A stretch of 5,149 nt of DNA from Rhodobacterales bacterium (lineage in GTDB: Bacteria > Pseudomonadota > Alphaproteobacteria > Rhodobacterales > Rhodobacteraceae): the NCBI GenBank assembly GCA_013298485.1, contig JAAFHS010000226.1, positions 1 through 5,149 of the forward strand. Reading direction: 5' to 3'. The notes below the pieces were generated by a model that was not told where the DNA came from, did no database searches, and saw nothing but the letters and a program-made list of their open reading frames with translations. The position numbers and the translations under genes were made by a program. Shown piece by piece: positions 1 to 5,149 of this stretch. Every line of letters begins with the position of its first letter. The first letter of the stretch is position 1.

Positions 1-468
1 GCACCCCATGATCATATCCATCAGATCGGTAATCCCCGCCTGTTCCATATGCGCGCGGGCCGGGCCTTCGGTATCGTTGGTCGCAAGGCCAAGCCGCAGC
101 CCCCGCGCGCGCAACGCCTCCAGCAGCGGGCGCAGCGGCACCGCCGGGGCCATCGGGGTCGCCGCCGCCAGTGCATTCATCCGCGCCTCGATATGGATCG
201 CCGTCAACCCCTGCGCCTGCCGCGCCAGCACGGCTGCGATGTCAGCCGGTGTATCCGCAATCACCGGGCTGTCGGGCGCAAACCCCTGCGTCTCCGGCAG
301 ATAGCCGATCGCCGCCGCGAGGCGTCGCTGCAACCCCGCATCATCCGTCAGGTCCACCAACAACCGCGCCGCCCACTGACCCCAGCTTTTGCGGAAATCA
401 AACAGCGTGCCGTCCTTGTCAAAGATGATCCCGTCGATCACCCCGCCCGCTTTCACGTCCAATGCCAT
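1..468 (-). CDS. HAD-superfamily hydrolase, phosphoglycolate-phosphatase-like (3' end cut by window edge)
   Basis: A soluble cytoplasmic phosphatase of the haloacid dehalogenase superfamily, of the phosphoglycolate phosphatase type; the true substrate cannot be read from the sequence. The first 156 residues are present. Motif I is FDKDGT, with the nucleophile aspartate at about D17 and the acid/base at D19, followed by a helical cap region (about residues 25-105). Motif II is the LGLATND strand with T130. Motifs III (Lys) and IV (Asp pair) lie beyond the left edge. The chosen ATG (468-466) has GGAGG only one base upstream. In-frame alternatives are TTG at 462 (seven bases from GGAGG) and GTG at 456, which would form a GTGA overlap with the stop of the upstream gene. 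The protein begins within 20 residues of motif I for any of these, as usual for the family. It is translationally linked to the DUF3572 gene. Confident on family, unsure on substrate and exact start. Confidence 0.88.
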   Translation of the reverse strand, partial: MALDVKAGGVIDGIIFDKDGTLFDFRKSWGQWAARLLVDLTDDAGLQRRLAAAIGYLPETQGFAPDSPVIADTPADIAAVLARQAQGLTAIHIEARMNALAAATPMAPAVPLRPLLEALRARGLRLGLATNDTEGPARAHMEQAGITDLMDMIMGC

Positions 469-749
469 GCCTCCCCGCCCGGCAGACCCGCCATGATCCG
501 CACCGCAAGCGCCGGTGCCTTGCCTGTCGCCTCGGCCCAGGCCAGCACATGCGCATCCTCGCTCATAACGAATGTGACCACAGCCCCCAGAAACACCGGA
601 TCGGTCGCGCGCGCCGCGACATCCGCAGGGCTTGCCCCCGTCGCCCCGAGGAAGGCTGCAAACAGATCATCCTGGCCCGCCAGCCAGGCCAGCATCGTCA
701 ATGCCTCGGTTTCGGCGGCTTCTTGCCGAAGCGGCCCGGTTATCCCCAT
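453..749 (-). CDS. DUF3572 family protein
   Basis: A small, acidic, probably cytoplasmic protein of 98 residues, the usual size of the DUF3572 family, which is largely alphaproteobacterial and has no known function. The sequence matches my memory of the family: an Ala/Leu-rich helix around ALTMLAWLAGQDDLFAAFL (residues 16-34), then GASPADVAARATDPVFLGAVVTFV and a conserved-looking short C-terminus with PGG and HWT. No signal peptide, membrane segment or catalytic motif is visible. The ATG at 749-747 is the only sensible start: the frame upstream reaches a stop without another start codon. Its ribosome-binding site is weak (GGGAAAG, ten bases upstream). It is the first gene of a minus-strand pair; its TGA (455-453) lies inside the HAD gene. 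It faces pleD divergently. In many alphaproteobacteria DUF3572 genes lie near divK/pleD (from memory). Confidence 0.85.
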   Translation of the reverse strand: MGITGPLRQEAAETEALTMLAWLAGQDDLFAAFLGATGASPADVAARATDPVFLGAVVTFVMSEDAHVLAWAEATGKAPALAVRIMAGLPGGEAWHWT

Positions 750-853
750 GATTTCATCACTTTCCCGCTCACATCCGCGACATCGTCTTCATATTCCTAA
801 TCTTTGTGAAAGGAATTCTTAACTTCTTGGCATCAACTCTCATCGCAGCGGCC

Positions 854-891
854 GCGAATGGCAAGGCGATGCAGGCGAAAGGCAATGCAGG
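854..891 (+). repeat. Short imperfect direct repeats upstream of pleD
   Basis: Two overlapping direct-repeat pairs lie just before the pleD ribosome-binding site. AAGGCGATGCAGG (863-875) is repeated as AAGGCAATGCAGG (879-891), 12 of 13 identical at a 16-base period. GCGAATGGCAA (854-864) recurs as GCGAAAGGCAA (875-885), 10 of 11 identical. This may be a protein-binding site, a small replication-slippage duplication, or chance in purine-rich sequence. The last copy runs into the AGGGG (889-893) that serves as ribosome-binding site of pleD, five bases before its ATG. I see no convincing -35/-10 promoter pair in the rest of the 750-898 gap on either strand. Confidence 0.55.
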
Positions 892-898
892 GGTTTAG

Positions 899-2266
899 AT
901 GACGGGCAAAATCCTCATCGTTGATGACGTTGCAACCAACCGCATCGTCCTCAAGGTCAAGCTGGAGGCGGCGTTTTACGCGGCCCTTCTGGCGCCCAAC
1001 GGTGCGCAGGCCCTGCAGATCGCCGCCACCGAACAGCCCGACCTCATCCTACTTGATCTCAACCTGCCCGATATGACCGGCAGCGATGTCCTGCGCCAGC
1101 TGCGCGAGGCGCCCGCCACCGCAGCCATCCCCGTCATCATCCTGTCCGGCACCCATGACGCCACCGCCCGGATGGAGGCGCTGGCCGCCGGTGCCGATGA
1201 TTTCCTGACCAAACCCGTTGCGAACGAAGTGCTGATGGCCCGTCTGCGCAACCTGATGCGCCAGCAGCGCAGCACCAACAGTTATGATCTGGCCACCGAC
1301 GGGCACATGCTCGCGGGCCTGGCCGAACCGCCCGGCCTTTTCGGACAGCCTGCACGGATCGGGCTGATCTCTGACCGTCCCGAACTGGCCCTGCGCTGGC
1401 GGCGCGAATTCCCCCTGGTCTTTCCCGGCACTTATACTGTGCTGAGCCTTGAACAGGCACTGTCCGAAACCGGCACGGACGGACAGGACATCTACCTCAT
1501 CGACACCGATCTTGCCGGGGGCAAGGGTGCCTTGCACCTTGTCTCCGATCTGCGCAGCCGTGGCCCGTCACGCCATGCCGCCATCTGCCTGATGGGGCAG
1601 AGCATTGATCCCGACCGTGTCGCCATCGCCTATGACATCGGCACCAATGATGTGATCCTGACCAATGTTGCCGCGCAGGAAATCGGGCTGCGCCTGCAAA
1701 CCCTGCTGACCCGCAAACGCGCCGCGGACCGTGCCCGCGCCTCGGTCTCCGACGGCCTGCGCATGGCGATGATCGATCCGCTGACCGGCCTTTACAACCG
1801 CCGCTACGCCCTGCCCTATCTCAGCCGCGTCGCCGAAACAGCCGCCGAAGATGGCAGTGTCTATGCCGTGATGGTCGTCGATCTTGACCGCTTCAAATCC
1901 GTGAACGACCGCTATGGCCATGCCACGGGTGATCAGGTTCTGGTCGAAATCGCGCAACGTCTGTCCATCAATCTGCGCGCAGGCGACATGATCGCCCGTA
2001 TCGGCGGCGAAGAATTCCTCGCCGTCCTGCCGAATACGACCCATCAGGAGGCGCGCGTCGTGGCTGAACGGCTGTGCAGCCGCATCAAGGAAACACCCGT
2101 GCGCCTTGATGATGGGGCAAGCGTGCCTGTCACAATCTCCATCGGCCTTAGTTTCAGCCGTATCGCACAATCGGTTGCAGATATCATCGATGAGGCGGAT
2201 CAGGCACTGCTCCGGTCCAAATCATCTGGCCGCGACCGCGTGACCATCAGCCTCTCCGCCGCCTGA
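899..2266 (+). CDS. pleD: PleD-family response regulator / diguanylate cyclase (REC-REC-GGDEF)
   Basis: Makes the second messenger cyclic di-GMP from two GTP, switched on by phosphorylation-driven dimerisation. The 455 residues match Caulobacter PleD (454, from memory) in length, domain order and almost in residue numbering. REC1 (about 1-120) is complete: acidic pair D9/D10, phospho-acceptor D53, S83, and K105 in FLTKP. REC2 (about 150-272) is degenerate: by ungapped alignment T255-N256 stands where REC1 has K105-P106, so it is probably a dimerisation adaptor. The GGDEF domain (about 285-455) has DPLTGLYNRR, metal ligand D328, guanine-contact N336, D345, and the signature GGEEF at 369-373. 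An inhibitory I-site RAGD (360-363) lies five residues before the signature, so product feedback inhibition is expected. The start has a good ribosome-binding site (AGGGG, five bases away). In Caulobacter, PleD acts in the swarmer-to-stalked transition with the kinases DivJ/PleC; the partner kinase here is unknown and no divK is adjacent. Confidence 0.95.
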   Translation: MTGKILIVDDVATNRIVLKVKLEAAFYAALLAPNGAQALQIAATEQPDLILLDLNLPDMTGSDVLRQLREAPATAAIPVIILSGTHDATARMEALAAGADDFLTKPVANEVLMARLRNLMRQQRSTNSYDLATDGHMLAGLAEPPGLFGQPARIGLISDRPELALRWRREFPLVFPGTYTVLSLEQALSETGTDGQDIYLIDTDLAGGKGALHLVSDLRSRGPSRHAAICLMGQSIDPDRVAIAYDIGTNDVILTNVAAQEIGLRLQTLLTRKRAADRARASVSDGLRMAMIDPLTGLYNRRYALPYLSRVAETAAEDGSVYAVMVVDLDRFKSVNDRYGHATGDQVLVEIAQRLSINLRAGDMIARIGGEEFLAVLPNTTHQEARVVAERLCSRIKETPVRLDDGASVPVTISIGLSFSRIAQSVADIIDEADQALLRSKSSGRDRVTISLSAA

Positions 2267-2267
2267 T

Positions 2268-2304
2268 CCGCAAGCGGGCCTTTTGCGGCATCGCGCCGCA
2301 AGGG
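2268..2304 (+). terminator. Two mutually exclusive hairpins right after pleD (possible terminator or mRNA-end structure)
   Basis: Two bases after the pleD TGA, CCGCAA (2268-2273) can pair with TTGCGG (2283-2288), loop nine bases. The same 2283-2289 segment TTGCGGC can instead pair perfectly with GCCGCAA (2295-2301), loop ATCGC, and three further pairs (U-G, U-G, C-G) extend it to 2280-2304. The second stem is stronger. Neither is followed by a clear U-tract, although a TTTT run (2281-2284) sits inside. It is therefore not a textbook intrinsic terminator; it may stabilise the pleD 3' end, act in Rho-dependent termination, or attenuate read-through into the DUF983 gene. The pairing is directly visible; the function is inferred. 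Confidence 0.4.
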
Positions 2305-2344
2305 CAATCCTGTCCTCGCAATGGCGTGCCAATCGGCGTATTCA

Positions 2345-2358
2345 CTGCCCGGTGGCAG
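2345..2358 (+). other. Small stem-loop upstream of the DUF983 gene
   Basis: CTGCC (2345-2349) and GGCAG (2354-2358) form a perfect five-base-pair stem around a four-base loop (CGGT). It lies 41 bases before the DUF983 start, in the 133-bp gap after pleD. It may be a leader-RNA element or chance in GC-rich sequence. I see no clear promoter in the gap. Confidence 0.25.
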
Positions 2359-2399
2359 ATCACGCCCGCCGCCAGATATCCAACCGAAAGACAAAGCCG

Positions 2400-2801
2400 A
2401 TGCCACACACCTCGGACGCAGAGGAGACGGATCGTGACATGGGGCAAGCCGTGCGGCGCGGATGGCGGCGCTGCTGCCCGCAATGCGGCGCAGGCCCCCT
2501 GTTCAACGGCTACCTGACCGTGCGCGATCAATGCAGCGTCTGTGGCGAGGTCCTGTCGCACCAGCGCGCCGATGATGGCCCGGCCTATGCCACCATCCTG
2601 ATCGTCGGGCATGTGATGGCCCCCCTGTTTCTCTGGTCGTTCTTCCGCTGGCAGCCCGATCCTTTGGTGATGTCCACCATATTCGGCGTGGGCACCGTGG
2701 CGCTGTCGCTCTACCTCTTGCCCCGGTTGAAAGGGGTTTTCGTGGCGATCCAATGGGCCAAGCGCATGCATGGCTTTGGCCACGCGAACCCCGCTGAATA
2801 G
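2400..2801 (+). CDS. DUF983 family zinc-ribbon membrane protein
   Basis: A small inner-membrane protein of unknown function, 133 residues, typical of alphaproteobacterial DUF983 proteins. Near the N-terminus is RGWRRCCPQCGAG, then CSVCGE: C26/C29 and C45/C48 form two CxxC pairs expected to bind one zinc, with C25 as an extra cysteine. Next comes the family-conserved-looking HQRADDGPAY (54-63), two hydrophobic membrane segments (about 63-83 and 89-109), then LPRLKG and a short tail with IQWAKRMHGF. The ATG at 2400 gives the short N-terminal lead usual in relatives, but its ribosome-binding site is poor. ATG 2439, with GAGGAG twelve bases upstream, would still keep the zinc ribbon. The frame stays open upstream to a TTG at 2283, judged non-coding. 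It is followed after eight bases by the Nudix gene, so the two are very likely one operon; I recall this pairing as common in alphaproteobacteria. Confidence 0.9.
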   Translation: MPHTSDAEETDRDMGQAVRRGWRRCCPQCGAGPLFNGYLTVRDQCSVCGEVLSHQRADDGPAYATILIVGHVMAPLFLWSFFRWQPDPLVMSTIFGVGTVALSLYLLPRLKGVFVAIQWAKRMHGFGHANPAE

Positions 2802-2809
2802 CCGCATAC

Positions 2810-3397
2810 ATGTCTGACAGCCCGATCCGCCCCGCCGCCACCCTGATCCTTTTGCGCGGTGATGCCGTGCTAATGGGCCAGCGCGGGGCCGGGGCCGTGT
2901 TCATGCCCTCCAAATACGTCTTTCCCGGCGGGGGGGTGGACACGGATGACCACACCAATCCCGCTGTGTTGTCGGATATCTGCGCCCACCGCCTCGCGCA
3001 GCATATCCCCGATGATGCCCCGGCCCCCGGGGCCCTCGCGCGCGCCGCCTTGCGCGAACTGGCCGAAGAAACCGGGTTGCACCTCGCCCCCGCCACCCCT
3101 TTGCGGTTCATCTTCCGCGCCATCACCCCGCCGGGGCGCACCCGGCGCTTTGATGCCCGTTTCTTTCTGGCAGACGCATCCTGCATCGACGGCAACCCCG
3201 ATGACTTCAGTGCAGCACAGGATGAGTTGTCGCATCTGCACTGGGTCCCGCTCGCCGAAACCCGCGCGCTCGATCTGCCCTTCATCACCGAGGTCGTGCT
3301 GGCCGAAGTCACCGCCATTGCGCGCGGCGGTGATCAGCAGGGCGTGCCGTTCTTTGACAATTCCGGTGATGTGCCCACATTCCGCCGTATCACCTGA
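2810..3397 (+). CDS. Nudix hydrolase with an extended Nudix-box insertion
   Basis: A cytoplasmic hydrolase of nucleoside-diphosphate-linked compounds, 195 residues. The substrate (such as an NDP-sugar, CoA, NADH or cap-like RNA) cannot be told. The N-terminal strand is ATLILLRGDAVLMGQR. FPGGGVD (38-44) supplies the glycines of the Nudix box, and RELAEETGL (82-90) supplies the helix with metal ligands E83, E86 and E87. In the standard GX5EX7REUXEEXGU box the first glycine lies 14 residues before the arginine; here the glycines at 40-42 are about 40 residues before R82, so roughly 27 residues are inserted. Such an insert after a FPGG-V-D stretch is what I recall for NUDT19-like members. Later, a WVPL strand (145-148) is typical of the fold. 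The ATG at 2810 has no clear ribosome-binding site and follows the DUF983 stop by eight bases, which suggests coupled translation. Its last 64 bases also encode the desaturase C-terminus on the other strand. Confidence 0.92.
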   Translation: MSDSPIRPAATLILLRGDAVLMGQRGAGAVFMPSKYVFPGGGVDTDDHTNPAVLSDICAHRLAQHIPDDAPAPGALARAALRELAEETGLHLAPATPLRFIFRAITPPGRTRRFDARFFLADASCIDGNPDDFSAAQDELSHLHWVPLAETRALDLPFITEVVLAEVTAIARGGDQQGVPFFDNSGDVPTFRRIT

Positions 3398-4359
3398 TCC
3401 TCCGTCATCAGGGGATGCGCCACCGGGTCTTTCATCCGCAGAAAGTGCTGCCGGAAAATCTGCGCGTAGGACCGGTAAACATAGCCGTCATTGCGCCGCT
3501 GAAACTGCACACGCTGCGCCGCATAAAAGGCAGGCAGGCGGTACCACGGCACCTGCGGATGCGCATGATGCACCGCGTGGAAGTTGTTGTTCAGAAACAG
3601 CAGGGCAAAGAATCCCCGGTCCTCCACGATCACCGACCGCCCCCGGCACAGATCATGCGCGCGGTGTTCCAGATAGGTGCGGATCTTCAGCAGCCCATGC
3701 CCGATCCATGCCGCCAGCAGATAAGCCCACCACGGCATTGCCGCCATCCACAGCCACGCCACCACCGGGATCAGCCCCAGCAGATGCAAGCCCCAGTCCC
3801 GGATCACCGCCTGGTTCCCCGACGCGATCAGCATCGCCTCGCCCCGCAACCACAGCACGGCCCCGATGACCGGTCCGATCACGATGCGCCCCGCCAGCGT
3901 GTTGTTCACCAGCAGGACCAGTTGCACCAGCCGCGGCAGGCGCGCCCAGACCACGGGGTCCAGATAATTGCTTTCCGGATCATCATAGGGATCGGTCAGA
4001 TGCGGGTCATGATGATGCGCAAGGTGCACGTCCCGGAACCGCCCGAACGGCACCGTTAGCGTCAGCCCCGGCGTCACCACCGCTTCCGACAGCCAGCGCG
4101 CCCGGAACGGATGGCCATGCAGTGTTTCATGCTGCAACGACGAATGTTGCGCGATCATCACCCCCGTCAGCACGATAGCCAGCAGCGGCGAAAAGCTGTA
4201 AACCACACTCGTCCCCGCCAGCCAAACTGCATAGGTCACCATCAGCAGGGCCAGCGTCGGCCATTCAATTGCAGGAAGGTCGCGGAACCACCCTACATCC
4301 GGTGGCAGGTCGGTCTTGAAATCATCGGGCAAAGGTTGCGCTGTCACAGGTCCACACAT
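3334..4359 (-). CDS. Fatty acid desaturase family membrane protein
   Basis: An inner-membrane di-iron oxygenase-type enzyme that would desaturate (or, less likely, hydroxylate or ketolate) an acyl or carotenoid-like lipid; the substrate is not readable. All three histidine boxes are present, numbered from the ATG at 4359: HETLHGH (H77, H81), HLAHHHD (H112, H115, H116), and HAVHH (H261, H264, H265) within NNNFHAVHHAHP. An extra H-x10-H pair near 221-232 may supply a further ligand. Hydrophobic segments at about 34-70, 143-172 and 190-220 alternate with the boxes as in the PF00487 fold. The 341-residue length is normal. The ATG was chosen over an in-frame TTG (4371) because GAG lies seven bases upstream of it. 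The C-terminus runs about 24 residues past a KDPVAHPL stretch into the antisense of the Nudix gene. The gene is divergent from an XRE regulator 93 bases away, a likely controller. The loop next to box 3 (VPWYRLPAFY) resembles roseobacter desaturases of unproven specificity. Confidence 0.9.
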   Translation of the reverse strand: MCGPVTAQPLPDDFKTDLPPDVGWFRDLPAIEWPTLALLMVTYAVWLAGTSVVYSFSPLLAIVLTGVMIAQHSSLQHETLHGHPFRARWLSEAVVTPGLTLTVPFGRFRDVHLAHHHDPHLTDPYDDPESNYLDPVVWARLPRLVQLVLLVNNTLAGRIVIGPVIGAVLWLRGEAMLIASGNQAVIRDWGLHLLGLIPVVAWLWMAAMPWWAYLLAAWIGHGLLKIRTYLEHRAHDLCRGRSVIVEDRGFFALLFLNNNFHAVHHAHPQVPWYRLPAFYAAQRVQFQRRNDGYVYRSYAQIFRQHFLRMKDPVAHPLMTEDQVIRRNVGTSPELSKNGTPC

Positions 4360-4425
4360 GAATTTTCTCAATAAAACTTATCACTTGCAGCGATCCGCCG
4401 GAATTCTGAACAAAAGCAACACAAA

Positions 4426-4452
4426 GTCACGATTGATGACTATAGTGAACAC
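4426..4452 (+). promoter_or_regulatory. Candidate operator and -10 box before the XRE regulator
   Basis: GTCACGATTGATGAC (4426-4440) is an imperfect 15-base dyad (GTCA-nnAnTnn-TGAC), a size suited to a dimeric XRE protein. It abuts ACTATAGT (4439-4446), a perfect palindrome that reads TATAGT, a fair -10 box, on both strands. GTGAACAC (4445-4452), a GTG/CAC dyad, touches the regulator's ATG. With TATAGT at 4441-4446 as -10, transcription would start at about the ATG (4453), giving a leaderless message; this agrees with the absence of a ribosome-binding site. No good -35 is seen at the expected spacing (AACACA, 4418-4423), so activation or a weak promoter is implied. I found no convincing promoter for the desaturase in the same gap. 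Confidence 0.4.
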
Positions 4453-5149
4453 ATGATGGAAAAACACCACCGCGCAACCCTGTTCCGTACCCGCCTGGCC
4501 GAGGCGATGGTGACGCGTGCCATGACGCAAAGTGCGCTAGCCCGCGCCACGGGCGTCGACCGTTCCACCATCAGCCAGATCCTGTCCACCCAGACCGACC
4601 GCCTGCCAAACGCACAGCTGGCCGCCGATTGCGCCGCAGCACTCCAGATCAGTGCCGACTGGCTTTTAGGCCTTACCGGGCGTCCCGAACCCATCGCCGA
4701 TCTTCTGGCCGCGACCGTGACCATGAAAGAGGCCCCGCGCGCCCTGATCGACGAGACGATCTTTGCCTGGCACCAGGAGGCTGCGGGCTACAAGATCCGC
4801 CATGTCCCCGCGACCCTGCCCGACATGCTGAAAACCCGCGCCATGGTCGAATGGGAATACCGCCCCCAGCTGGGCCGCACCGCCGAACAGGCCTTTGGCG
4901 CCTTCGATGACCGCCTGTCTTGGATGCGCGGCGCGCGGTCCGACTATGAAATCGCCCTGCCGCTGCATGAACTCGCCGCCTTTGCGAGTGCCACGGGCTA
5001 TTACGCAGGCCTGCCCGCCGCCGTGCGCCGCGCGCAGCTGGATCATATGGCCACGCTCTGCGACCAGTTGTATCCCACCTTGCGCATCTACCTCTTCGAC
5101 GCCCGCCGTGTTTTTTCCGCCCCCGTCACCATCTTCGGCCCCCTGCTGG
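4453..5149 (+). CDS. XRE-family helix-turn-helix transcriptional regulator with C-terminal sensor-like domain (3' end cut by window edge)
   Basis: A cytoplasmic DNA-binding protein; 232 residues are visible and the frame is open to the right edge. The N-terminus (about 10-74) is a Cro/C1-type helix-turn-helix: MTQSALARATG forms helix 2, and VDRSTISQILS (35-45) the recognition helix, with R37, S38, T39, S41 and Q42 facing DNA; then LPNAQLAADCAAALQISADWLLGL, the usual closing helices. The rest (about 95-232) is an alpha/beta domain I cannot assign: VPATLPDMLKT, an RLSWM helix, ALPLHELAAFA, a helix with RRAQLDHMATL, then LRIYLFD and APVTIFGPLL strands. It probably serves ligand or protein binding. 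The ATG at 4453 (or the next codon, also ATG) has no ribosome-binding site. Being divergent from the desaturase gene with a palindromic gap between, it likely regulates itself and/or the desaturase. No second catalytic motif is seen. Confidence 0.85.
   Translation, partial: MMEKHHRATLFRTRLAEAMVTRAMTQSALARATGVDRSTISQILSTQTDRLPNAQLAADCAAALQISADWLLGLTGRPEPIADLLAATVTMKEAPRALIDETIFAWHQEAAGYKIRHVPATLPDMLKTRAMVEWEYRPQLGRTAEQAFGAFDDRLSWMRGARSDYEIALPLHELAAFASATGYYAGLPAAVRRAQLDHMATLCDQLYPTLRIYLFDARRVFSAPVTIFGPLL

Noticed and set aside
49..822. Plus-strand open frame of 257 codons opposite the HAD and DUF3572 genes
   Set aside because: Its product is Arg/Pro/Ser-rich low-complexity sequence without a recognisable domain, and the opposite strand encodes two clear families. 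It is a GC-rich antisense shadow.
819..836. CtrA-like binding site (TTAA and TCAA half-sites) in the pleD upstream gap
   Set aside because: The half-sites are ten bases apart instead of seven and the second deviates from TTAA, so the match is too weak.
2283..2301. Textbook Rho-independent terminator after pleD
   Set aside because: The stem is good but is followed by GGGCAATCC rather than a T-run, and on the other strand by only four A residues. It is kept only as a structure of uncertain function.
2283..2399. N-terminal extension of the DUF983 protein from a TTG at 2283
   Set aside because: The extension would be 39 basic residues without family similarity, lies in the hairpin region after pleD, and has no ribosome-binding site. 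The ATG at 2400 gives the usual length.
2503..3318. Minus-strand open frame of 271 codons opposite the DUF983 and Nudix genes
   Set aside because: Arg/Ser/Ala-rich composition and no motif; it crosses two genes whose families are certain on the plus strand.
2946..3869. Plus-strand open frame of 307 codons inside the Nudix and desaturase region
   Set aside because: Pro/Ala/Ser/Arg-rich shadow in another frame of the Nudix gene and antisense to the histidine boxes of the desaturase.
3415..4059. Plus-strand open frame of 214 codons antisense to the desaturase
   Set aside because: His/Gln/Arg/Pro-rich product typical of antisense frames; the minus strand has all three histidine boxes.
4360..4371. 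Desaturase start at TTG 4371
   Set aside because: It adds only four residues and uses a rare start, whereas ATG 4359 has a GAG-rich ribosome-binding stretch at proper spacing.

Overview
The window looks like chromosomal DNA from an alphaproteobacterium, most probably Rhodobacteraceae. It is GC-rich with strong G/C preference at third codon positions. The gene content fits this group as I know it: a DUF3572 protein, a PleD-type diguanylate cyclase, a DUF983 protein followed by a Nudix hydrolase, and a roseobacter-like membrane desaturase. Base composition and codon use are even throughout. I see no insertion sequence, phage gene, CRISPR array, tRNA or rRNA.

Layout: positions 1-749 hold two minus-strand genes, a DUF3572 protein and downstream of it a HAD-family phosphatase cut by the left edge; their reading frames overlap and they should be co-transcribed. 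A 149-bp divergent gap (750-898) with short direct repeats leads to a plus-strand pleD-like gene (899-2266, REC-REC-GGDEF, intact active and inhibitory sites). After its stop lie two mutually exclusive hairpins in a 133-bp gap, then a tight plus-strand pair: a DUF983 zinc-ribbon membrane protein (2400-2801) and a Nudix hydrolase (2810-3397).

The right part holds a minus-strand fatty-acid-desaturase-family membrane enzyme (3334-4359), whose 3' end overlaps the Nudix gene tail-to-tail by 64 bp. Divergent from it, across a 93-bp gap, is an XRE-type helix-turn-helix regulator (4453 to the right edge, incomplete). That gap carries a palindromic TATAGT box and a 15-bp imperfect dyad close to the regulator's start. 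The simplest reading is a regulator controlling itself and/or the desaturase, possibly linked to membrane lipid composition.

No wholly new system is evident. The most interesting places are the desaturase/regulator pair with its unassigned C-terminal domain, the 64-bp antisense coding overlap, and the alternative hairpins after pleD.
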